NCBI GenBank assembly: GCA_021399445.1
Contig: JAJTUQ010000003.1
Location: forward strand, 5,146,001 to 5,210,000
Direction of reading: 5' to 3'
Length of the DNA: 64,000 bases
From: Xylogone sp. PMI_703
Taxonomy: Eukaryota; Ascomycota; Leotiomycetes
The notes beneath the pieces were generated by a model that made no database searches, was not told the origin of the DNA, and worked only from the letters and a program-made list of their open reading frames with translations. A program made the position numbers and the translations under genes. Numbering within the stretch: position 1 is the stretch's first letter; every line of letters starts with the position of its first letter. Positions 45,531 to 55,573 of the stretch are shown here, piece after piece.

Positions 45531-47859
45531 CTAAGTATCCAGCAATCCCATCTTCGCAAAAAGATGTCTCACGGGATTTACATCGTCTGTAGCCAATGAT
45601 GGAACTTCTTCAGTGATAGCTCTGGAACTAGCTCTGCCTTGGATAGCAACTCTCAGTAACATATGAGCCAGATACCACAGTTCCATTGCATTTTTCATGA
45701 ACCCAACATTATCCCATTCCTCAGATGCCATCCCATTTACATGCATATCCCAGATTAGCCTCCATCTCGCGAGTGCACGAGTTATTGATCCTAGGTCTGA
45801 TAGGTCTAGCACATTGTTTTTAGATATCCAAACAATCTGTAGTAAGACTGAGGTAGCATAATTAGCTGTATATAGTCACAAGCTATCCATTTAACGTACC
45901 CCAAATCATAATGAAAAGATTGCGGATGCCGAGATTCTCTGTCCTCTCGCGGGCTTCATTTGACCAGCCTTCGTCCAGAAATGTCGCCAGTACCGTTCTA
46001 ATCTTTGGAAGCCGAACTGTGGCTTCTTGAGATACAGCTTTACGACTTTCATCTGCAGATACTGCAGAAAATACCTCATCTTTGCAAAGCATATCTAATT
46101 CTAATTCTGTAGCGAGTATACGTGGAGGTTGGTTATGGAATATAGTTAGAGTAACATCGACATTAAAGATAGCCCACATCAATCTGTGCTGTTTGTTAAC
46201 CGGCTCTCTCTCAGAAAAGCGGTTCAGCCCATGAACCTCCTTACCTGATTCTTGATTCATTTTACGCAAATCTACGCCAATTGAAGGACCTTTGATGTAG
46301 TGTGTGTCGATCAAATGATTTATTTGTTATATTAATAAGGGGCAGTGCTCGAGCGGCCTGGTGCGTGTTGTTAGTACATTGAGATATATAGTAGACTTGA
46401 ACTTTTACAGTAATGATCTCGTTATGGCGAGTCACACATGCACGCCTTCGGCTGCTTGACAAACTTTCCCAGAGCTGTGTCTGTACGATAGAAAGTGTGG
46501 CTTGTACCGCTGCGAGAGCATCATTGCAAGCTCGATCCCCGTTTGGTTGAGTCCCGCTAACAAGCGCTACAAAAGAAGGATTTCGACATGAATATTCCTC
46601 TAAATCCAACATTCCTCTAACAACAAGAACATCATGTGGTGATGACAAATAGAGAGCTCCTATGATAATGAGAACAAGGAGAAGGGGCAGCGGTGCCGTT
46701 TCAGTGTCAAAGGTCCCTTTATGGATTATAGGATTATGAGGATACCAATGCTCGAAATATTTATTCAGGAATATTTGTGCTTTGGATGCGGTCAGGAGGG
46801 CTTTTGCTGGGGCTAGATTTGTATTTGGTGCTGATTCTGGATGCTCCGATGGAAGAGAAGCACACAATGTAATTATATCGAAATATAACTGTTTGAGTCG
46901 TGCTTCCAAAGTGTCTGCAGAACCCGTCATTTCTTGTATCCGTCTTTCAGATTCTTCAATGAGATGCCGTTGTGGGTATCTGTTATCGGTAGTTATACGT
47001 TCATGAATTCGGGTTGGGTCGTAATGTTCATTATCCAAGGCGGTATCATTGGAGCTGGCTACAAAAACTATCAGGCAGTATCAGGAAAGCTAATGTGATA
47101 TAACTTTACTCACCCGCAGTGATTCCTAAATTCATTTGGAGAGAAGATAGTGACTTGGAATACTGTGGAGGATTGGCAGCTTTCGTTGAAGGTGGAGCCG
47201 AGTAGCCAAATATGTCGGCAAGAGTCAGAGTATTGACATTTATGTAATTTAAAATGAAAGGAAACGATACTCCATGTAATTTCGCCATGTCCTGACTTAT
47301 TGAGAAAGGGGAGAAGGCTGCTAACTCGGGGTTCGAGATTTGTGGTTGGTGAAGACCTATTTGCTGGTTATGATTGATACATGATTGGAATATACGACTA
47401 GGCCTACTTGCTGAGTTGATAGATCCAGCCAAGTCATCGAGCACTCTTTTATAGGTACAAGAAATTTTATTCAGAACACAATTTAGGCAAGGGCTTTCAA
47501 AGTCACAGCCCTGCTTCGACCTTACACACATATCGCATGCTTTTCGTCGTTTTCCTCTCCTGCATGGGCGTGGGACTGGATCCACACCTCTGGATTTGCA
47601 GGTTTTATAGTGGCGACGGACAATATCCCTATTTTCCAAGTTAGGATTCGCAAACACATATCCTAAGAATGGACAGTCCGCTAGGAAAGTAGCGTTGAGC
47701 TTACGATCTTTCGAACGCCTGGCCACAAAATATACATTCATAAATCTTGCTTCTGAGACGGACTAGTTCCGAACCGCTCACAGATATGCCAAGCTTAGAG
47801 GGAGGTTCAGAGGATTCAACAAGCCACTGAGTCTGATCATTTGCGACAGCTGAATCCAT
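45531..47859 (-). CDS. Transcription factor with C2H2-type finger plus Zn2Cys6 cluster
   Basis: Confident exons are 47705-47859, 47114-47628 and 46409-47058. Starting at ATG 47859 and removing intron 47629-47704 creates an intact finger with C42, C45, H58 and C62 (ECIFCGQAFERSDIVRRHYK region). A binuclear cluster follows: C83, C86, C93, C99, C102, C109. The fungal-specific regulatory domain comes next (FLNKYFEHWYPHNPIIHKGT). Downstream, a micro-exon for AARAL at about 46343-46357, an exon at about 45900-46289 and a final exon down to 45531 are needed, but one junction lacks a GT donor and another would need a 34-nt intron. The 3' half may be decayed or alternatively spliced. It is the likely local regulator of the acetoin-type genes, by position only. 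Confidence 0.75.
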
Positions 47860-47960
47860 TTTGAGGTGGCATTTATTGGGATCAAGCTAGCATGGAAATC
47901 GAAGAAAAAGTATAATGTGTAATGATAAGCGTCGTCCTTCGGCACTAATCTGTCAGCTTA

Positions 47961-50113
47961 CACGTGATCCCGACGAATTGCACACCCCTGTGAAATGCCC
48001 ACTTTTCGGATTTCACAACACTACACTTCTAAATATTATAGCTCAACAACAACAACTCCAATTGAATTGAAATTAATAAATTATCTATATTACAATACGT
48101 AGAATATAATACACTCTTTGAATATTAAATATTATGTAGCGTTGTGGCGCAATTGCACCTACAACGAAAATTGCCTCCATACCCCACTTGCGCCATCAAC
48201 ACCACAGTATCCACTTAGGAAGCCTTTGGTGCAGCTTTCCTGCGTGTAACAGCCTTCTTAGCCTTCCTTTGAGTGGCCAGGAGCTGCCTTTCCAAGGCTC
48301 TCTGCATTTGCGCCTCCTCCTTGGCTTGCTTTTTCAGTAAAGCTTCCTTCTCTTTTTGCTCCTTGGCTAGCTGTCGCTCCAATTGCTTTCTAATCTTCTC
48401 TGCTTCCCGCTGTTCACGCTTATTCTGGGCAGCTAGCCTTCGCTCTATTATGGCCTCTCTTTTCCGTTCTTCTGTAGCCTCTTTTTCGGCCAATAAAACC
48501 TTAGCTTTGAGGATCTCATCTACACCATACCATTGCGCTTGACCTACAGCTTCTCCGCAAATATTGAGGCGCTGGGAGCGTTGACTCTTCTTTTTCTGAA
48601 GAGCAATGGCTCTAATTAAGCCCCTATTAGAGTGTTCAGCAATGCTAAGCTTTGCTGATAGCTTATAATTGGCGTTCAAGATATGCTGTAGCTTGCCGGA
48701 AGAGGGGCTCCGGACATAGGATTTCTGTAAACGTCTAATACCTTTACAAGTAACAGGAGTCTCCGGCGCTGATATCACTAATGGAGGAGGTGTATTAGGT
48801 TCTACAAACACTTTATCAAGCACTATAGAAGCTTGGGTTGGCCATATTCTGGTTTTTTCGAATGCGGAAGCAATATTAGCCTTAGTAAAGCTGTACTCCC
48901 ATGAAGGCGAAAATAAGCTCCAGAATAAAGCTTTTGACATAGAAACCTTTCCTTGACCATCTTGCATTAAATCATCTTGTTGATTAGAGTATTGGACGGC
49001 AAGTGGGCAGAATAAGCCTACATCTAAAGGTTGTAAACGATGGGTAGTATGAGGTGGGAGATTGAGCACAAATATCTTATGCTGATACGCATACTCAAGG
49101 AATTGCATATTCACATGGTTAGAATGGCCATCAACAATCAATAAACGCCATCTCCCATTAGCTGTAGCTTTAGTATGATGGTCAAATATTGCTTTTAGCC
49201 ATTCAAGGCCTAAAGTGTCAGAAGTCCACCCTGTAGGAGAAGTCGTAAAATAAGCTTTATCACTAGTATGTACATCATCAACCTAACTAGTTTGAAGGTC
49301 TAAAGATTCCCTTTGATATATAAGACCTGGTGGAAGAGTTTTCCCGGTTGCTGAGATACAAGCCAAGATAGTAATAAACTCTCTACTCCCATCTTGTGCA
49401 TTCTTGACTTTGCCAGCGCGATGAGCTTTTGCGGTCATAACTCTTTTAGAAGACTTTATAAACCCGATCAGGAACTCCTTTTCATCAACGTTGTATATGT
49501 TTTCAGGCCTAATGCGATGTTTTTCGATACCGGAGGACAACTGTATGGACTCTCGTTAGTTATGAATAACCAAGGTTATATTATAACACAACAAACTTAG
49601 AATCACTCAACTATTTGATAATAATGCTCAAAGATAGGCTTGTATTCAGATTTGATGCGGTGATAGTCCATATTCTTTAGATATACACTTGTAATCTCTT
49701 CCTCATGACGTCTCACAAATTGCCCCACCCAGTTCTTCCCTAGAGGAGCTTGTATGATCTCCTCCGCCATATTATGAACAACCAGACAAGTTGGAGGCAT
49801 TCCTCGGTCGGTAAGAAGATTGATTCGATCAATTAGGACTTGTTCTTGGACGTTGTTGAGGCATTATTTGTATATAGATGAAGCATCCTTCATGGAGCCG
49901 TGTTGACCTTTAAATCGTCTTGCAAGCGTTGTTCGTTCGACAGAGTATTTTTCAGCTGTAGCTTTGAAATTGGGCCGCTCTTGCGATTTCAAATCTGCAA
50001 TTGCTTTTTGGATTAGAGCTTCGTTGACCTTCATATTGGTGGTTGAAGTGTTGATGGTTAAGGGGTAAAATGTGGGCAATTCGCAGGGGTGTGCAATTCG
50101 TCGGGATCACGTG
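47961..50113 (-). mobile_element. Pogo/Fot1-type Tc1-mariner transposon
   Basis: A 2153-bp element with inverted repeats of about 42 bp beginning CACGTGATCC and differing at only a few positions. TA target duplications lie at 47959-47960 and 50114-50115. It contains one minus-strand transposase gene broken by stop codons. The well-preserved ends mean it could still be mobilised in trans. It sits immediately upstream of the zinc-finger regulator's start codon (about 100 bp), where it may alter that promoter. Confidence 0.92.
48215..50079 (-). pseudogene. Inactivated pogo/Fot1 transposase
   Basis: Coding similarity runs from an N-terminal helix-turn-helix DNA-binding region (starting near 50079) through a CENP-B-like second domain (about 49610-49860) to the DDE core. 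The catalytic aspartates appear in IYNVDEKEFLIG, LLIVDGHSNH and QPLDVGLF. A long charged C-terminal tail follows. The frame is interrupted by TAA at 49864-49866, TGA at 49603-49605, TAA at 49597-49599 and TAG at 49283-49285. A plausible 56-nt intron (49541-49596; branch CTAAC, acceptor CAG) explains the only frame change. Every stop is explicable by a C-to-T or G-to-A transition, the pattern left by repeat-induced point mutation. Confidence 0.88.
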
Positions 50114-50719
50114 TACACGAGTGTCCCATTGGGACTAGCCTGTGAATTTAGGAGGCTGGAAATGGTCTCATCTCCTAGCAACAATACGTTAGAAGCATTG
50201 TGCCATGCCAATCATATGTAACATTACCGCTCCCCGCGCTCTGACCCTTTTACAAATACGGTGAGGATGGTCCCGATGCTAGCGAGGCCCCTCAACTGAA
50301 ATATGAGCACGGATGTACCTCCGCACAGCGGCCAAGTACCGCATTACATAACATTAGCAAGGAAGCTCATATCAAGTATGAATCTCGCATTTGACATACT
50401 GAAATAGTAGAAAGGACTGTTATAATATAGTACGGTGGTGAAGATAACTATTTGCATAAACTACTAAGATATTGCGAGCAGTATATACGATCCTCGATTG
50501 ACAACCATACAGTAATAACACAACGCCCAGAAAATTAAAGCAAATCGTATAAACCGCTCAACACTTTCAATCTAGAAATTTCGCCTACAGCCATTTCTAT
50601 GATTATATGCGACTCGCTGAACTTTAGATGCTTTCAACTTTATCATTATTCGAAAATCGGCCAGCATCTACCCAAAGCGAAGACTCTATGTTTGTATATC
50701 CCCCTAGGCTGAAGAGAAA
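50114..50719. other. Intergenic, no gene seen
   Basis: About 600 bp between the pogo element and the wall-protein stop codon. No supported gene or repeat. Confidence 0.4.
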
Positions 50720-51430
50720 TTAGAAAGTACCAGCCGCAAGGCCTATCACTAGCAGAACAAACAATGCAACTCGCAATCTTGACGCTGTGAGTTCGTTGCT
50801 TCCTCCCGTGGGAGTATGTGTGGTCGCTGATGTTGTTAATGTGAATGTGGTCGGGGATGTGGCCGTGGCTTGTGCTCCAGCAAAGGAAGGGGAAGTTGTG
50901 GGTAAGCTAGTGGACTGGTCTACTGCTGCCGATGTTGGGGAAATCGATGTTGGGAAAGCTGACGACGGAAACGCTGATGATGGAGGAACCGACGATGGAA
51001 AAGCCGACGATGGTAAAGCTGATGAGCTGCTGAGCTGCGAGTCGGTGAGGTTGAACACTCCTGATTCCGGCGACACATAATCGCTTCCCAGATCCATTAC
51101 CAGCTTGTAATGGCCCACTGGTAGCAGAGGGTTGAGAGTTATTGACAGGGTAGCTGTCAAACCTACATCCACTGAATCATTGGCCCAGGAGTAGTGCCCG
51201 TAGATGGTGTGCAATTGGCTACTGTTTACTGCAACCATAGATAGACTATTGAACTCCCGGGGATCTGTCTCCGTGTATTGCCAAAGGACCGTGAACCAAA
51301 GAGATTCATCTACTGCATAATCATACCAGCCTATAGGAATACCGAGAGTGATATTCGTAGTTTGTAGGCTTTGCACGAGACGGACTTCGAAAGTCGCAAG
51401 TAAAAGGCAAATGCAGCGTAGAGACCTCAT
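50720..51430 (-). CDS. GPI-anchored Ser/Thr-rich cell-surface protein
   Basis: The ORF extends to 51559, but ATG 51430 starts a clean signal peptide (MRSLRCICLLLATF), giving 236 aa. A compact folded region (residues about 20-130) resembles the Kre9/Knh1-type N-terminal wall-protein domain and has sequons NIT, NSS, NDS and NLT. A Ser/Pro/Thr-rich stalk with repeated SSAFPSS-like units follows (about 135-215). The protein ends in a hydrophobic tail (LRVALFVLLVIGLAAGTF) typical of a GPI-attachment signal. It is probably displayed on the membrane or wall. It has no visible link to neighbouring enzymes. Confidence 0.8.
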   Translation of the reverse strand: MRSLRCICLLLATFEVRLVQSLQTTNITLGIPIGWYDYAVDESLWFTVLWQYTETDPREFNSLSMVAVNSSQLHTIYGHYSWANDSVDVGLTATLSITLNPLLPVGHYKLVMDLGSDYVSPESGVFNLTDSQLSSSSALPSSAFPSSVPPSSAFPSSAFPTSISPTSAAVDQSTSLPTTSPSFAGAQATATSPTTFTLTTSATTHTPTGGSNELTASRLRVALFVLLVIGLAAGTF

Positions 51431-53110
51431 AGCGGGTACGTCGGGGGTGATGATGCCATTGAAGATATACTTAAAAGATATATAACAAAGTAAAACAGAT
51501 CGACAGGGACAATAATTATGGTCGGAAGGGAGAAAGCCCCAGGTTTTATAAGAATTCAAGAGAAGGCTCTCCTGATCCTGGGATATAAATAAAATTAATC
51601 AAACTTCTGAGATCTAAGTTGCATTGTCGTTGCAACATCGGTGAACCACACATAGTCCGCACTAGCAAGGCTCTTTAATCACTAATATTGAGAGTCCAAC
51701 AATCTGGAACATTTTTCACATGAGTTGATAAGGCCCTGGCCTCCTTAAAACCTTATTTAGACTATTATTATCCTTGCTAATGGTCCCTGTTGGACCCTTT
51801 GAGAGCCGCAATATTTAGTGAGAATAGTCAAGTCCGAGGTTTCAAGTGTTTTGCCTCATACTTTATTGCAGTACTCGAATGTTTAGGTCACTGGGGAATA
51901 GAGTAATCGTACTCCAACAGCTACTACTACTGCATCGAGTGCATCTATGAACGGTTTGTTAGTTCTTCGTACAAATCCTTCCTTAAAACTCTCGCTTTGA
52001 CTGAAAGACTGACGCTTCGCATTTATTCTTCAACAGAGACAGAGATTAAGTGTATGGTCTATCAATAGAATGGCTCTCAGCTAAGTAGCATAATAGTAAA
52101 ACACATAATCCATATTAAAAGCTGCTATGTTGGCATGTCCCTTCCTTCAAAAGCATCCCCCGGTAAAGTAAATAAGCTCATTCAGTACTCCGACTGGTCA
52201 ATTCTCTATATTATGGATACTTCTCCATAAAAATAGGAGAATAAGGTATTTGCAGCCCTTGTCAGGTTTCCACTGAATGTCCGCTAAAGTAAGATTCGCC
52301 TTAATACTTACCGTTACAGGGGCGAGTCAAAATTAAGCTGCAAGTCGGGACTAATCCACAAGGCGGGAGTTATCCACCCGCCGCAACTGCCGCTTGCAGT
52401 AATTATCCATGCGACAACACTAGGCGACCTCGGCGACCAAGGCGCAAGTCCAGGGAGAATCTCATTACTCTATAGAGAGGAAAGACGAATCTCATGAAAC
52501 GTTTATCAAGCCACTAAGCCGCCCCCAACAATACGATCATAGGCATCACTACGACTAGGAAGGCAGAATGTCTAGCTACCTTTGTCCATTGTCATGTGAA
52601 AACGTCACGTGCAACCCTCGGTCCATACAGTGTGGTTATGGCTATATAAGGGGTTCACACGTTCGATTTCAAGGCCTCAGATGTAATATGCGTACTGTGT
52701 ATATTCCGTGTGTATATCCTGATTGCAGTTATGGCAATTGACCTTTCTGTTTCCTTACGGCTACATCCCAGCTACTTATCATCCTTCCTTACTCTGTGCG
52801 CTGTATCTCATGTTATAATGAGCAATAATTTGTATTCTTGTTCGAGATATCTTAATATGCTGTTGTCACATTTGTTATAAGATGCGCAGATTTTAAAAGT
52901 GCAAGCCAATAGGAAACGTGCTTCTTGGCACGAAAGTTTAAAGTTATTGATGACGTGCATCTGATTAATCATCGTGTCGTTTGGGTACTTTCTACTGTGA
53001 TGACCACTGAGCTCGATATCTCTCTGGATAGTGTTTCGAACCGTAAAATACCGGCAAAAAGCACTCCTTTGAGGATAAATCTTTGACTATACATTCTGTG
53101 CCATGGGAGA
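51431..53110. promoter_or_regulatory. Upstream region of alsS with nested inverted repeat, E-box and TATA
   Basis: A 1.7-kb gene-free region. Nested inverted repeats lie at 52338-52399: CTGCAAG/CTTGCAG as the outer arms, with GGCGGG (52362-52367) and CCCGCC (52377-52382) inside. A CACGTG E-box is at 52606-52611 and a TATATAAG box at 52643-52650. If the TATA box is used, the alsS transcript would carry a leader of about 430 nt. No upstream coding exon was recognised. Confidence 0.4.
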
Positions 53111-54799
53111 ATGGCCCAGAAACTGACTGTTGCTGATGTTGTAGTACAGACCTTGGCCCAAGCTGGCGTAGCCTACGTCTTCGGCATACCAGGAGCAAAA
53201 GTTGATGGCATATTCAACGCCCTGCAAGGGCACGAGACCATCAAGCTTATTGTTTGCCGACACGAACAAAATGCTGCTTTCATGGCCGCAGCTGTTGGGC
53301 GACTGACGGGGCGTCCCGGAGTCTGTCTCGTCACTTCTGGACCTGGTACCAGTAACCTCGTGACTGGGTTAGCGACAGCAACGTCTGAAGGAGACCCAAT
53401 TGTTGCTATAACAGGTACGGTCTCACGATCGCAGAGTACCAGACATACACACCAAAGTCTAGACGTCAGTAAAGTCCTTGACGGTGTCTGCAAAATTGTT
53501 ATTCCAGTTGCAGTCGAAGATCAAGTCGAAGAGGTTATAGTAAATGCATTTCGCGATGCGCAAAGTTACCCCCGGGGAGCAACAGCAATAGCACTACCGT
53601 TGGATCTCATCAGGAGCAGTGTCAATCAAATTAATGTCTTTCCTTTGGGCCACTTTAATGCTCCTACCCAGGGCCCAGCCAACTCCTTGCTGCTTAGTTC
53701 AGCCATTGAGCGAATTTCAAACGCACACCGTCCTGTTATCCTTCTAGGAATGAGAGCCGCCGATCTGCAGACGGTGAGCATAACGCGGAATCTTATCGCT
53801 CGTCTAAACATTCCCATTGTTGAGACATTCCAGGCTGCCGGCGCAGTTAGTAGAGATCTGGTACATCTATTCCATGGACGAATCGGTCTGTTCAGAAACC
53901 AACCGGGAGACAAATTACTCAGCCATGCAGACGTAATCATCAGCATTGGTTATGATACTTATGAATATGACTCTGAACTATGGAATACTCACCCCCATGC
54001 TAATGATATCATCCATATTGACTACATAAAGTCAAGTCTGTCTTGCAGCTATATCCCAAACATTGAGCTAGTTGGCGACATCGCTGCGACACTAGACAGC
54101 ATTTCAACGAACGTGGAACCCGTACGCAACTTTTGGGCCGAAGGGCAAGACATCCTGACCTCGCTTCGTGCTGAGTTAGAAATCTGGCAAGAGATAGCCA
54201 GCCAACAGACTGCTGGCGAGGTACAGCCACAGCGGTTTGTTTACCTCCTTCGTCAACTACTACCAGACGAGACAACAGTTGCGGTGGACGTCGGAACGGT
54301 CTATATATATATTATGCGGTATTTCTATAGCTACATTCCCCGCACTCTTTTATGCTCAAACGGTCAGCAAACTCTTGGAGTCGGTTTGCCGTGGGCGATT
54401 GCAGCAAACTTGGTCCAAGATCCTCCATGCTCAAAGAGGGTTGTCAGTGTCAGTGGTGATGGTGGATTCATGTTTTCTTCTCAAGAGCTGTCAACCGCGG
54501 TGCAGAATGGATGCAAGATCACTCATTTCATCCTTAATGATTCGGCTTATAACATGGTTCAATTTCAGGAGGAGGCAAAATACGGGCGAAGCTCGGGAAT
54601 CAAACTTGGCGGTGTGGACTTTGTCAAATTTGCTGATGCCTTTGGCGCCGTAGGATTTCGTGTTACTGATGCTGCGGATTTAGAGGCTGTAATGAAATCT
54701 GCGTTAGGCGTAGATGGTGTTGCTATTGTCGATATCAAGATTGATTATAGCCACAGTGCTGACCTAATGGCACATATCATTCCTGCAGACTATGAATAG
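53111..54799 (+). CDS. alsS: Catabolic acetolactate synthase (ThDP enzyme, AlsS/BudB type)
   Basis: A single exon encodes 562 aa, close to bacterial AlsS (about 560-570). It condenses two pyruvates to alpha-acetolactate and CO2. The ThDP-activating glutamate is E52 in CRHEQNAAFMAA. The ThDP/Mg motif starts GDGGFMFSSQEL at G449, with its Asn in HFILNDSAYNMV. AlsS-specific blocks include GLFRNQPGDKLL, SIGYDTYEYDSELWN, RYFYSYIPRTLLCSNGQQTL and YGRSSGIKLGGVDFVKFADA. It lacks the mitochondrial transit peptide and longer form of the fungal biosynthetic enzyme, so it is probably cytosolic. No introns are present. With alsD it forms an acetoin pathway. Bacterial origin is inferred from type, not tested. 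Confidence 0.93.
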   Translation: MAQKLTVADVVVQTLAQAGVAYVFGIPGAKVDGIFNALQGHETIKLIVCRHEQNAAFMAAAVGRLTGRPGVCLVTSGPGTSNLVTGLATATSEGDPIVAITGTVSRSQSTRHTHQSLDVSKVLDGVCKIVIPVAVEDQVEEVIVNAFRDAQSYPRGATAIALPLDLIRSSVNQINVFPLGHFNAPTQGPANSLLLSSAIERISNAHRPVILLGMRAADLQTVSITRNLIARLNIPIVETFQAAGAVSRDLVHLFHGRIGLFRNQPGDKLLSHADVIISIGYDTYEYDSELWNTHPHANDIIHIDYIKSSLSCSYIPNIELVGDIAATLDSISTNVEPVRNFWAEGQDILTSLRAELEIWQEIASQQTAGEVQPQRFVYLLRQLLPDETTVAVDVGTVYIYIMRYFYSYIPRTLLCSNGQQTLGVGLPWAIAANLVQDPPCSKRVVSVSGDGGFMFSSQELSTAVQNGCKITHFILNDSAYNMVQFQEEAKYGRSSGIKLGGVDFVKFADAFGAVGFRVTDAADLEAVMKSALGVDGVAIVDIKIDYSHSADLMAHIIPADYE

Positions 54800-55573
54800 A
54801 TATGTAGAATGATCAAATTATAGATAGTATCATACACTCATGCTTATGATGCAAAAGGATCTTTAGTGAGAAGATCTTTAGAGTAGATATATTTCACATC
54901 GCCAGTGATTTGAAGCAGGGACTTCCCGGCGACAACTCTAGGACCCTTACGTTGTGCCGCCCGTACCCTGCATGCAGCCGTTCCCGTCATCAACGCTCTA
55001 TATATTTGCTTCTTTCATGTTTCACATCCCTACTCGGACCCCAGAACCAGTTTACGGGATTGACGCCAATAGGCTGGATCTTAGCGTGTAGACTCAACCA
55101 TGTACAACAGCAAAATGGATTATGAAATATAGCAACAATTACTCTCACCTGATTGCAATCTATCCGATCAAATACATATTGCCCATATAATATTGACCAG
55201 AATTATGCCGAAGCTATGCAAGCATAAATCGGAGATTCTGTAGCGTCATTATTAGTCATCGCCGTGTCTAGCCCCGTCCAAGATGCTGACTAATGATGGT
55301 GGACCCCAATCTTTCCTTTTCTCATCCATCGAACCAGAGTCCGAACGCCTGCATCCCTCATCCTCATTGCTTCTTCGGCGTATGAGTCTTTGCCGAAGAC
55401 AGCACTCAGATACTATTCGTAACCTATCCAATTGGTACACCCAGTGGTGAAATATAGTGATGCATTGGAAGACACATTCTGTGATGTGAAAAACTTTTCC
55501 TCCTGGATTAAGAATCCCGCCATTTGCCACTTTTCTCCCACTCTTTCAGGAAGATTCGAGAAAGACAGACAAG
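54800..55573. other. Intergenic, no gene seen
   Basis: About 770 bp. The minus-strand ORFs at 55252-55595 overlap the MATE promoter and lack family resemblance. A pyrimidine-rich stretch precedes ATG 55574. Confidence 0.4.

Noticed and set aside
47106..47741. Start of the zinc-finger regulator at 47741
   Set aside because: This ORF reads through an intron and breaks the finger; the upstream ATG with intron 47629-47704 restores a complete motif.
48273..48542. Plus-strand Cys/Ser-rich ORF of 89 aa
   Set aside because: It is the antisense shadow of the charged C-terminal tail of the pogo transposase.
50787..51080. Plus-strand Asp/Gly-rich repeat ORF of 97 aa
   Set aside because: It is antisense to the Ser/Pro-rich stalk of the GPI protein; the repeat arises from that stalk.
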